A stretch of 15,271 nucleotides of DNA, from assembly GCA_031276685.1 (NCBI GenBank), contig JAISMQ010000201.1, forward strand, positions 1 to 15,271, given 5' to 3'. The DNA comes from Treponema sp. (GTDB taxonomy: Bacteria; Spirochaetota; Spirochaetia; Treponematales; Breznakiellaceae). Both the position numbers and the translations under genes were made by a program. Position 1 is the stretch's first letter. Every line of letters begins with the position of its first letter. This document shows, in pieces, positions 1 through 7,149 of this stretch. The notes below the pieces were generated by a model that saw nothing but the letters and a program-made list of their open reading frames with translations, was not told where the DNA came from and searched no databases.

Positions 1-687
1 GGGAAGATCCTGTTCGATTTCCCCCCCGACGCCTACGCCCATTACCTGCGTTACCGCTTCGACCTGCCCGCGATAGAGCATGTTCTGGTAACCCATTCCC
101 ACATGGATCACTTCTTCCCCCAGGAATTTGAGCTGCGGAGCTGCGGCTTTGTCCACGATCCGCCGCCGCTGCTGCATATCTACGGCAACGAAACGGTGGG
201 GCGGGCCCTGCTGGCCGCGCTGCCGGGGGGGGATCAGGCGTACCACCGCCTTGCGTTTCACCCGCTTACGCCGTTTGAAACGTTCGACGCCGGCGGTTAC
301 GCGGTTACGCCCCTGCTGGCCCGGCACGATCGGGCGGAACGCTGCCTGTTTTACCTGGTGGAGCGGGCCGGCGCGGCGCTGCTCTACGCCCACGATACGG
401 GGATTTTCCCGGACGAAACCTGGGATTACCTGCGTTCCGCAAAGCCCCGGCTTGGGCTGGTAAGCCTGGATTGTACCACGGCGGCCTTCAAAGAGGGGTT
501 CAACCACATGGGCCTGCCGGACGCGGCCCTGGTACGGGAAAAACTGCTGGAAACGGGCCTGGCCGGGGGGGACACGGCCTTCGTGCTTAACCATTTTTCC
601 CACAACGGCGGCCTGAACTACCGGGAACTCTGCGAAAAGGCCCAGGGCTTTACCGTGGCCTGGGACGGCCTGAGTACCGCGTTTTAA
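1..687 (+). CDS. Metallo-beta-lactamase-fold hydrolase, 5'-truncated by window edge
   Basis: The frame is open from base 1, so the true start lies outside the window; 228 residues and a TAA stop are visible. Near visible residue 31 is THSHMDH, the HxHxDH zinc-binding signature of the metallo-beta-lactamase fold. Later histidines and an aspartate occur in LVSLDCT, FNHMGLPD and LNHFSHNGG, followed by the ending AWDGLSTAF. The arrangement resembles the PhnP-like branch of phosphodiesterase-type MBL proteins, probably a cytoplasmic di-metal hydrolase acting on a phosphodiester or cyclic phosphate. The substrate cannot be told from the sequence, and a PhnP role is only one option because no phn genes are visible. 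Codon use is GC-rich like its neighbours. A 72-bp gap separates it from the next gene on the same strand. Confidence 0.85.
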   Translation, partial: GKILFDFPPDAYAHYLRYRFDLPAIEHVLVTHSHMDHFFPQEFELRSCGFVHDPPPLLHIYGNETVGRALLAALPGGDQAYHRLAFHPLTPFETFDAGGYAVTPLLARHDRAERCLFYLVERAGAALLYAHDTGIFPDETWDYLRSAKPRLGLVSLDCTTAAFKEGFNHMGLPDAALVREKLLETGLAGGDTAFVLNHFSHNGGLNYRELCEKAQGFTVAWDGLSTAF

Positions 688-722
688 CCCTGCGGATCGC
701 GCCCTGCCCAAAACGCGGTTCA

Positions 723-751
723 TTGATCTTTGGGGTATTACTTCGTATGAT
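723..751 (+). promoter_or_regulatory. Putative promoter of the PilZ gene (near-leaderless)
   Basis: TTGATC (723-728), a 17-bp spacer and TATGAT (746-751) match the sigma-70 consensus 4/6 and 5/6. The start codon lies 8 nt after the -10 hexamer, so transcription would begin within a few bases of the ATG. No purine-rich ribosome-binding site precedes the ATG. Confidence 0.5.
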
Positions 752-759
752 AATAATCG

Positions 760-1848
760 ATGGGTGTTCTGACGAGTCAAAAGATAGCCGCTTTGTATGA
801 ACGCTATCGGGAGATCGAGGTAATCTACACCAAGGAGATTATCCAGGTCACCGGACTTCAATCCAAGCAGATCTACTTAAAATGCGTTAGCGACGTGTGG
901 CCCTGCGTTATTTATTCTTCCTCGTTCCAGGGGGCGAAAATAGCGGTCAATATCAAATCCGGGCTTATCCCCAAGCTGCAGCAGGCCAATAACATGGTCA
1001 GCCTGCGGTTTTGTTTCAAGGACCCCTTCCAGGGCGGGCAGGTGACATTCTTCGTGTCCGCCCGCTCCATGGGCTACAGCCCCCACAAGGGTTCTGAGGA
1101 CGTGGGGCTTTTCACCATACAGTTCACCCAGCGGCCTTCGGACGATCTTATCGAGATTATGGGCCGCCTGCTGGATGCCAACGTCAATTCCACGCGGCGC
1201 AAGGGCGAGCGGGTTTTGATCACGGCGGAAACCCTGCGGAAGCTGGGCCTGCGCTCCAGCGAGTGCGCGGTTTTTATCCAGGGGGTGCCCCGGCGCTGTA
1301 TTTTGCGGGATATTTCGTTCGGGGGCGCCCGGATCATCATCCAGGGGGTGGTTAAGTTCCTTCTGGACAGGGAAGCGGCCCTGCGGATCGATTTTGACGA
1401 TCCCCGGGAAAGTTTTCTGGTAAATGGGAAGTTCACCCAGGCGGAAACCGTGGCCTTTCGCAAGGACATGGTGGTCCTGAACCTTGCCTTTAACGAGGGG
1501 CAGATCCCCATGGGCTACAAGGTGAGGGTAAACGAGTACCTCGCCACGATCCGTCCGGGAGGGGAGGGGGAGGCGAGGCCCCCGGAGCCCGCCCTTGCAG
1601 CCTCCCCCGCGGCGGTTTCCGCCTCCCCTGCGGCAGCTTCCGCCCCTGCAGCGGCTGCCGAAGCAGCGGGGAGGGACGATTTTTCCACCGATGACGAGCC
1701 GGAGGAGCCCGAAGCCGTCCCGGCGGACCCTGCGGCTGCCAAAGCTGCCGGCCCGGCCAAACCTGCGGCCCCGAAGCCCGCAGCCGCCAAACCCGCCGCC
1801 CCGAAGCCTGCGGCCGCCAGGCCCCCCGCCGCAGGCGGCAAACCCTGA
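760..1848 (+). CDS. PlzA-like c-di-GMP-binding protein (PilZN3-like + PilZ) with Ala/Pro/Lys tail
   Basis: A 362-residue cytoplasmic protein. Residues ~1-135 resemble the PilZN3 domain that precedes PilZ in spirochaetal PlzA proteins. Residues ~143-260 form the PilZ domain, with both c-di-GMP-binding motifs intact: RxxxR as R147-KGE-R151 and DxSxxG as D184-I-S-F-G-G189. By analogy with Borrelia PlzA and its Treponema homologue, it should act as a c-di-GMP receptor influencing motility, chemotaxis or virulence-type behaviour; that role is inferred. Residues ~265-362 are a low-complexity Ala/Pro/Glu then Ala/Pro/Lys tail not expected in PlzA, including two 10-residue repeats. The ATG at 760 is chosen because it is the first ATG of the frame and the protein begins there without an obvious extension. 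The TGA stop overlaps the ATG of the TPR gene by one base. Confidence 0.85.
   Translation: MGVLTSQKIAALYERYREIEVIYTKEIIQVTGLQSKQIYLKCVSDVWPCVIYSSSFQGAKIAVNIKSGLIPKLQQANNMVSLRFCFKDPFQGGQVTFFVSARSMGYSPHKGSEDVGLFTIQFTQRPSDDLIEIMGRLLDANVNSTRRKGERVLITAETLRKLGLRSSECAVFIQGVPRRCILRDISFGGARIIIQGVVKFLLDREAALRIDFDDPRESFLVNGKFTQAETVAFRKDMVVLNLAFNEGQIPMGYKVRVNEYLATIRPGGEGEARPPEPALAASPAAVSASPAAASAPAAAAEAAGRDDFSTDDEPEEPEAVPADPAAAKAAGPAKPAAPKPAAAKPAAPKPAAARPPAAGGKP
1759..1818 (+). repeat. Two tandem 30-bp in-frame units in the PilZ-protein tail
   Basis: Units 1759-1788 and 1789-1818 both encode KPAAPKPAAA, with synonymous differences (CCT GCG GCC against CCC GCC GCC). They lie in the basic, proline-rich C-terminal tail. 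The silent differences suggest an older duplication or selection on the protein rather than a fresh slippage event. Confidence 0.8.
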
Positions 1849-3206
1849 TGCCCCCCTTCCAGGATCCCGGAGCCGGGGAGACGCAGGAGCCCGGCCCCGT
1901 TGTTTTTATCCGCCTTTCCGGGGAACTGCTGGAGCGTATCCGGTCGCGGGCCGCCTCGTACTACGATCATGAACATCACGATCACGAGTATTGCGATGAC
2001 GAGTATCACGATTATGACCGCGATGATGACGACGAAGGCGATGATGGCGAAGGCCGCGGCGCTGAAGGCGCCCGGCCTGCGGAGTCTGAAGTTCCGGCGG
2101 AAGCGGCCTTTGTGTTCGATCCCGCAATCCCCATACCCGTGGAACTGCCCCCCGGGGAAACGACCCTAAAATCCGAAAACCTTAGCCCGGAGATGATCCT
2201 CTCCGGGATGCTGCGCCTGCTTTCCGGCGACCAGGAGCCGGTGGGGAAGGCCGGCTGGCGGGATTACTACCGCTCCCTGGTCCTGGCCTTGCGGCCCGGA
2301 ATTTTGCCGGAATTGACCGAGGCGGCGATCCTAAAGGCTCGGAACGGGAATTTTGCGCTGGCCCTGGAGATCCTAAGCGCCCTGAAAGGGCTTTACCCCG
2401 GTTCCCCCTCGGTACTGCTGAACCGGGCGATGGTTCTGGAAGAACGGGCGGACGCCCTGGCGCGGGCGGGGCAGGATACCGTGGCGGAGGGGGAGTACCT
2501 GGCTGCCGAAACCGCCTACGGCGAGGCCCTTGCGGAAAGCCCCGTCCCCGACACGCTGTTCAACGCCGGCCATTTTTTCCTCAAACGCCGGGATTACAGC
2601 CGGGCCCTGCTTTGCCTCCGGGCCTACAGTTCCCTGGAGGACCAGCAAGACGGGGCGGGGGGCTATGCCCTGGACCCGGACAAGCGGGACGACGCCCTGG
2701 CCCTGGTCCGGGAGATCGAGGGGCAGGGCCTTGAGGACGAGGATTTCCGCGAAGCCTGGGAGCATGTCCGCCGGGGCCGGGAGCGGGAAGGGATGGAGAG
2801 CGTCCGGCGTTTTCTGGAGCGGCGGCCCGGCGCCTGGAACGGCTGGTTCCTCCTGGGCTGGGCCCTCCGCCGTTTGGAACGCTGGGCCGACGCCCGTTCC
2901 TCGCTGGAAAAGGCCCTGGAACTGGGGGGGGATAACAGCGATACCCGTAACGAACTGGCCATCTGCCTTATGGAGCTGAACGATTACCCCGGCGCCCGGC
3001 GGCACCTGGAAACCGCCCTGCGGCGGGACGGGGAGAACATCAAGATCATCTCCAACCTGGGCGTGCTTGCCATGCGCGGCGGGGACAAGCGGGAAGCCGC
3101 CGGTTTTTTCCGCACCGTTTTGGAATTGGAGCCGGAAGATCCCCTGGCCCGCCGGTATCTTGAGGACGGCGGGGGGGCGGCAGGCCCCTGTGCAGCAGGC
3201 CCCTAG
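1848..3206 (+). CDS. Tetratricopeptide-repeat protein with His/Asp/Tyr-rich acidic segment
   Basis: A 452-residue protein with no signal peptide or membrane segment, probably a cytoplasmic scaffold. Residues ~38-69 are an acidic, His/Tyr-rich low-complexity stretch (for example YYDHEHHDHEYCDDEYHDYD). Residues ~160-260 hold helix pairs resembling TPRs (ALALEILSALKGLYPGSPSV; YSRALLCLRAY). Residues ~305-440 hold three or four clear TPRs, with signatures such as GWALRRLERWADARSSLEKA, LMELNDYPGARRHLETALRR and LAMRGGDKREAAGFFRTVLE. Its ATG shares a base with the PilZ stop (TGATG), implying translational coupling and possibly a physical partnership with the c-di-GMP receptor. Its TAG stop shares the palindrome CTAG with the convergent ATPase gene. 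The start follows from coupling; a later start would remove only disordered sequence. Confidence 0.8.
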   Translation: MPPFQDPGAGETQEPGPVVFIRLSGELLERIRSRAASYYDHEHHDHEYCDDEYHDYDRDDDDEGDDGEGRGAEGARPAESEVPAEAAFVFDPAIPIPVELPPGETTLKSENLSPEMILSGMLRLLSGDQEPVGKAGWRDYYRSLVLALRPGILPELTEAAILKARNGNFALALEILSALKGLYPGSPSVLLNRAMVLEERADALARAGQDTVAEGEYLAAETAYGEALAESPVPDTLFNAGHFFLKRRDYSRALLCLRAYSSLEDQQDGAGGYALDPDKRDDALALVREIEGQGLEDEDFREAWEHVRRGREREGMESVRRFLERRPGAWNGWFLLGWALRRLERWADARSSLEKALELGGDNSDTRNELAICLMELNDYPGARRHLETALRRDGENIKIISNLGVLAMRGGDKREAAGFFRTVLELEPEDPLARRYLEDGGGAAGPCAAGP

Positions 3207-3994
3207 CGCGGGGGCCCCGGCGCTTCGGGTACCGATTCCAGCAGGGCCTTCGTGTAAGCCGCGCGGGGGCTGCCGTAGATCTCCTCCGCGGCCCCCTGTT
3301 CCACGATGCGGCCGTCCTTCATTACCGCGATGCGGCTGCACAGGTAGTACACCAGGCTGAGGTTGTGGGAGATGAAGAGCATCCCAAGCCCCAGGCTGCG
3401 GTTGAGTTCCCGGAACAGATTGAGGATCTGGGCCCCCACGGATACGTCCAGGGAGCTTACCGCCTCGTCGGCGATGATGAGCCGGGGCTTCGGCATCAGG
3501 GCGCAGCCGATGCAGATCCGCTGTTTTTGCCCCACGGAAAGCTCGTGGACCCGGCGGTTCTTGTAGGAAGGGTCAAGGCCGACCAGTTCCAGGATCTCGT
3601 CAACCCGCCTGCGCCGTTCCGCCCCGCTTCCCGCTTTGCCGATCCTCAGCGGCTCCTCCAGAATCCATCCGGCCTTCCAGGCGGGGTTCAGGCTGGCCGA
3701 GGGGTCCTGGAACACCGCCTGCACCCGCCGCGCCATCTCCTTCCGGTTCGCCCCCGTTCCCTGCCGCAGGCCGCCGATAAGGATCTCCCCCGAATAGTCG
3801 ATAAGCCCCAGGGCGCATTTCCCCAGCGTGGTTTTTCCGCAGCCCGACTCTCCCACCAGGCCGACGATCTCGCCCGGGGCTATTTCCAGGTCGATGCCGC
3901 GGAGTACGGGCTTTTCGACGCGCCGCCCCAGGCCGCCCAGGGAGCGGGTAACGTAGCCGCAGGATACCTGCCGCATTGAAAGGAGTTTTTCCAT
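3203..3994 (-). CDS. Opp/Dpp-type peptide ABC transporter ATPase, OppF/DppF-like
   Basis: The 263-residue second ATPase of a peptide/nickel-type importer, acting at the inner face of the cytoplasmic membrane. Walker A is GESGCGKT (48-55), the Q-loop is near Q96, Walker B is LIIADE (172-177) followed by AVSSLDVS, and the switch histidine is H210. The signature reads LSVGQ (152-156) instead of LSGGQ. The C-terminal region typical of OppF/DppF is short, ending soon after AAYTKALLESVPE. The ATG at 3994 is preferred over longer frame extensions because it overlaps the stop of the upstream ATPase by one base (TAATG) and MEKLLSMRQV leads straight into the first beta strand. The gene is last in the operon and converges on the TPR gene with a 4-bp overlap. 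Confidence 0.9.
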   Translation of the reverse strand: MEKLLSMRQVSCGYVTRSLGGLGRRVEKPVLRGIDLEIAPGEIVGLVGESGCGKTTLGKCALGLIDYSGEILIGGLRQGTGANRKEMARRVQAVFQDPSASLNPAWKAGWILEEPLRIGKAGSGAERRRRVDEILELVGLDPSYKNRRVHELSVGQKQRICIGCALMPKPRLIIADEAVSSLDVSVGAQILNLFRELNRSLGLGMLFISHNLSLVYYLCSRIAVMKDGRIVEQGAAEEIYGSPRAAYTKALLESVPEAPGPPR

Positions 3995-4995
3995 TATGCG
4001 TCCCCCGCGCCGGCCCGCCCCAGGGCCGCCAGACATGCGGCCGAATGTCCCGGCCCCAGGGGGATCTCCGGCGGGAAGGCTTCCCGGCAGCGCGGGGCGG
4101 CCTTGGCGCAGCGCGGGGCGAAGGGGCAGCCCGGGGGCCGCTCCCCCTCGATGGGGGGCACCCGGCCGGGAATGTTGGCAAGGGGCCGGCCCCGGGAGGA
4201 CCGGCCCGGTATGGCGCCCAGAAGCCCCCTGGTGTACTCGTGGGCCGGCCGGGCAAAGACATCCGCCGCCGGCCCCCGTTCCACAAGCTTTCCCGCGTAC
4301 ATCACAAGGACCCGGCGACAGATCGCCTGGATCACGCTTAAATCGTGGGAGATAAAGAGGATCGCCGTGCCGGTTTCCCGGTTGATCCGCTTGAGCAGTT
4401 CCAGTATCTGGGCCTGGGTACTCACGTCCAGGGCGGTGGTGGGCTCGTCGGCGATAAGGAGCCGGGGCCCGCAGATCATGGCTATGGCGATCATCACGCG
4501 CTGGCACATACCCCCGGAAAGCTGGTGGGGGTAGAGGGAGAGGAGTTTTTCCGGCTCCGGCAGCCCCAGGCTCCGCGCAAGGTCCAGGGCCTTGCCCCTC
4601 ATCAGGGCCTTGTCCTTTTCGCCGTGGAGTTCCAGGGCTTCGGTTATCTGCTTCCCGATGCGGAGCAGGGGGTTAAGCGAAAAGCGGGGTTCCTGGAAGA
4701 TCATGGAGATCTCGGCGCCCCGGATCTTCCGCAGTTCCCGCTCCCGGAGCCCGGTAAGCTCCCTGCCCCGGTAGCGGATACTCCCCCCGGCAAGGCCGGC
4801 CGCTTCGGGCAGCAGGCCCGGAATGGAAAGGGCGGTCAGGCTTTTCCCGCAGCCCGATTCCCCCACGATTCCGAGGATCTCCCCCTCGCCTGCGGAAAAG
4901 CTGATCCCGTCCACCGCAAGGCGCCCCTTGATCCCGATTCGGAGATCCCGTACCTCAAGCAGAGTCCTTCCCCCAGGTTCCATGCGATCCATCAT
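3994..4995 (-). CDS. Opp/Dpp-type peptide ABC transporter ATPase, OppD/DppD-like
   Basis: The 333-residue first ATPase of the transporter. Walker A is GESGCGKS (45-52), the signature is LSGGM (159-163), Walker B is LLIADE (179-184) and the switch histidine is H217. The C-terminal oligopeptide/dipeptide extension carries cysteines C290, C296, C303 and C321 (the CPFAPRC pattern). This cysteine cluster is characteristic of OppD/DppD and binds a [4Fe-4S] cluster in at least one characterised Dpp system. Start choice is uncertain. The frame extends to a TTG at 5019, but that codon lies only 1 nt after AGGAG; the tandem ATGs at 4995 and 4992 follow GAGGGG directly; an ATG at 4983 is also possible. 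The ATG at 4995 is used here. It lies 28 bp after the permease stop. Confidence 0.88.
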   Translation of the reverse strand: MMDRMEPGGRTLLEVRDLRIGIKGRLAVDGISFSAGEGEILGIVGESGCGKSLTALSIPGLLPEAAGLAGGSIRYRGRELTGLRERELRKIRGAEISMIFQEPRFSLNPLLRIGKQITEALELHGEKDKALMRGKALDLARSLGLPEPEKLLSLYPHQLSGGMCQRVMIAIAMICGPRLLIADEPTTALDVSTQAQILELLKRINRETGTAILFISHDLSVIQAICRRVLVMYAGKLVERGPAADVFARPAHEYTRGLLGAIPGRSSRGRPLANIPGRVPPIEGERPPGCPFAPRCAKAAPRCREAFPPEIPLGPGHSAACLAALGRAGAGDA

Positions 4996-5008
4996 CCCCT
5001 CTGCGCTA

Positions 5009-5026
5009 AGACGCGGCAAGCTCCTA
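5009..5026 (-). repeat. 18-nt stop-codon motif, copy at OppC-like permease stop
   Basis: TAGGAGCTTGCCGCGTCT; the first three bases are the TAG stop. It matches the murD copy at 16 of 18 positions. Confidence 0.65.
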
Positions 5027-5833
5027 GCCCCCCCCCGGAAAACGCCGGCGGATGCCTTCGCCCAAAAAGTGGAAGGCCAGGACGGTTAGGACGATCATGA
5101 GCCCCGGCGCCAGGGCGCACCAGGGGGCGTTGAAGAGGTAGCCCTGGGATTCTGAAAGCATCCTGCCCCAACTGGGAAGCGGGGGCTGGATCCCCAGGCC
5201 CAGGTAGCTCATCGTGGCCTCCGCCAGAATCGCGTTGGACAGGCCCAGGACCGACGCGGAGAGCAGGGAGGGCAGGACGTTGGGGAGGATGTGGGCAAAG
5301 ATAAGCCGTGCGGGGGAGGCCCCCCACAGGCGGGCGGCTTTAACGAAATCCCGGTTTTTGAACTGGAGCATGCCGCTGCGCATGATCCGGGTAAAGCTGG
5401 GGATAAAGAGGACCAGCAGGGCGACGGCCAGGGCGCCTTCGCCGTTGCCCAGAAGGGACACCATCACCAGGGCCAGCAGGACCCCCGGGAAGGAACTTAG
5501 GGCGTCCATGAGCCGCATCAGGATCTCGTCCGCAGGACCCCCCGCATAGCCGGAGCTTAGGCCCAGAACGCTCCCCAGGGCGGCGCTCCCGGCCACCGTA
5601 ACCAGGGCGGCAAGGAGGCTGTAGCGGCCCCCTTCCATGATCCGGGAAAACACGTCCCGGCCGAAGTTATCGGTCCCCAGGATGTGGGCCCCGCCGGGGG
5701 GGAGGAAGCGGCGTTCCGCCTCCATGTCGTTGTAGCCGTAGGGGACCCAAAAGAGGCTTGCCAGGGAAAGCCCCCCCACCAGAAGCGCCAGAGCCGCCCC
5801 GGCGCGGAATTCCCCGGCCCCCGGGTTTTTCAC
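5024..5833 (-). CDS. Opp/Dpp-type peptide ABC transporter permease, OppC/DppC-like
   Basis: A 269-residue inner-membrane permease. The N-terminal transmembrane helix (GAALALLVGGLSLASLFWV) is followed by the family hallmark HILGTDNFGRDVFSRI. The core has about five more helices, and a cytoplasmic EAA-type loop (FVKAARLWGASPARLIFAHI) contacts the ATPases. SYLGLGIQPPLPSWG is a typical OppC/DppC motif. The start is GTG at 5833, whose GTGA overlaps the TGA stop of the preceding permease by four bases, indicating translational coupling. The length is normal for the family. Its TAG stop begins one copy of an 18-nt motif also found at the murD and murE stops. Peptide, nickel or another solute is possible; the permease alone cannot decide. 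Confidence 0.9.
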   Translation of the reverse strand: MKNPGAGEFRAGAALALLVGGLSLASLFWVPYGYNDMEAERRFLPPGGAHILGTDNFGRDVFSRIMEGGRYSLLAALVTVAGSAALGSVLGLSSGYAGGPADEILMRLMDALSSFPGVLLALVMVSLLGNGEGALAVALLVLFIPSFTRIMRSGMLQFKNRDFVKAARLWGASPARLIFAHILPNVLPSLLSASVLGLSNAILAEATMSYLGLGIQPPLPSWGRMLSESQGYLFNAPWCALAPGLMIVLTVLAFHFLGEGIRRRFPGGG

Positions 5834-6870
5834 GGCAGCCTGCCGGAACCTGCGGAGATCCGGGGATCGATGATCCGGATGACGATATCCGCCAGCGTAT
5901 TCGCCAGTACCACGACAAAGGCCATGTAAACCGCCAGGGTCTGCACCATCGTGTAATCCCGGCTGGTGATCGAACTGATGAGGAGCCGCCCGATACCGGG
6001 AATAGCGAAGACCTGCTCGATTACGATGCTCCCCGCGAAAATTTCCCCCACGATCATCCCCGCAAGGGTCACGCCGGGAATGGCGGCGTTTTTTAGCGCG
6101 TGGCCGTAGAGGACCCGCCGCCAGGGCGCCCCCCTGGCCAGGGCGCTCCGCACGTAGTCCTGCCTAAGCTGCCGCAGGATCTGGGCCCGCATGAATTTTA
6201 CCAAAATCGCCGCATTGGGCAGGGCCAGGGCCAGCGCGGGGAACGCCAGGTAAGCGGCGAAGGCAAGGGGGTCCCGGCGGTAATCGACATAAGCGCCGGG
6301 GACGAACAGCCTAAGGAGGATACCGAAGATCCAGATAAACAGCACCCCCAGGAAGAAACCGGGAAGGGAGATGTTCAGGGCCGTCAGCGCGCCGAAGATC
6401 CGGTCGGCGATCCCCCCCTCTTTTTTGACCGAGGCCAGCACCGAGGGGATGGTGATAAGCAGCATGAAAACAAGGGAAAGGGCCGCCAGGCTAAAGGTTA
6501 CCGGCAGCCGCTCAAGGATCATCCCGGTAACGGAAGCCCCCCGGAAGCGGGCGGAATTTCCCAGATCCCCTCCGAGGAATTTCCCCAGCCAGGCCCAGTA
6601 CCGCTCCGGCAGACCCTTGTCCAGCCCCATCTCCGCCCGCAGGGCCTGGACCTGTTCGTCGCTGGCCTCGATCCCCAGGGCCAGCAGGGCCGGATCCCCG
6701 GGGATAAGGGCGAAGGCAAGAAAGGTTAGCAGGGAGACCAGAAATAGCGTGAGAAGGGTAATGGAAAGCCGCCGCCCCAGGAAGATCCAGATTCCCCCGC
6801 CCCGATTCGCACGCAACGCTGCCCCTGTGTTTACCGCAGTTTCCGCCATCCTTGATTTCCGGTTTTTCAT
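5830..6870 (-). CDS. Opp/Dpp-type peptide ABC transporter permease, OppB/DppB-like
   Basis: The first gene of the transporter operon, 346 residues from the chosen ATG. The first membrane helix (ITLLTLFLVSLLTFLAFALI) is followed by PGDPA, a near-invariant OppB/DppB feature, then about five further helices. An EAA-type loop (YVRSALARGAPWRRVL) precedes the ending IRIIDPRI, also typical. The frame extends upstream to 6978, but the codons there (AGG, AGA, TCA, ACA) are unlike the rest of the gene. ATGs at 6870 and 6849 are both plausible, and neither has a well-spaced ribosome-binding site. Unlike many Opp/Dpp loci, no substrate-binding protein gene is in this operon within the window. Confidence 0.88.
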   Translation of the reverse strand: MKNRKSRMAETAVNTGAALRANRGGGIWIFLGRRLSITLLTLFLVSLLTFLAFALIPGDPALLALGIEASDEQVQALRAEMGLDKGLPERYWAWLGKFLGGDLGNSARFRGASVTGMILERLPVTFSLAALSLVFMLLITIPSVLASVKKEGGIADRIFGALTALNISLPGFFLGVLFIWIFGILLRLFVPGAYVDYRRDPLAFAAYLAFPALALALPNAAILVKFMRAQILRQLRQDYVRSALARGAPWRRVLYGHALKNAAIPGVTLAGMIVGEIFAGSIVIEQVFAIPGIGRLLISSITSRDYTMVQTLAVYMAFVVVLANTLADIVIRIIDPRISAGSGRLP

Positions 6871-7013
6871 CGTCCCGCAGGCCCCGCTCCAGGCTCTCTT
6901 TCCGGCCCTTGCGCTTCGCCTTGAACACGTTGTCCAGACAGATGTCAACAAGGTCTTCGCCATCGTCAAAACGGACACCCGGCACGGCAGTCTCCTCTTG
7001 GGCAGTTGCCCCG

Positions 7014-7043
7014 ATCATGGTGATGGGGGCCTTCGTTTGTCAA
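7014..7043 (-). promoter_or_regulatory. Putative promoter of the peptide-transporter operon
   Basis: On the minus strand, TTGACA (7043-7038, a perfect -35) is followed after 18 bp by CATGAT (7019-7014), which matches the -10 consensus 4/6. Transcription would start near 7006 and leave a leader of about 130 nt before the chosen permease start. Confidence 0.45.
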
Positions 7044-7115
7044 GCTATTTTAACTGTAAGGGAAAAACCGGGCCCAGGGGCCCCCCGCGCCCCCCGGTTC
7101 TTCATTCGCCGTTCA

Positions 7116-7144
7116 TTCTCAATTTCCAGCATGCTGCCGATAAA
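7116..7144 (+). promoter_or_regulatory. Putative promoter of the LEA14-like lipoprotein gene (leaderless)
   Basis: TTCTCA (7116-7121), 17 bp, then GATAAA (7139-7144), each matching the sigma-70 consensus 4/6. Five bases separate the -10 hexamer from the ATG at 7150. No ribosome-binding site is present. Confidence 0.35.
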
Positions 7145-7149
7145 CTGGT

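Noticed and set aside
1515..2009. Minus-strand frame with hydrophobic start resembling a membrane protein
   Set aside because: Antisense of the PilZ tail and the acidic stretch; the apparent membrane helix is simply the complement of the His/Asp repeat.
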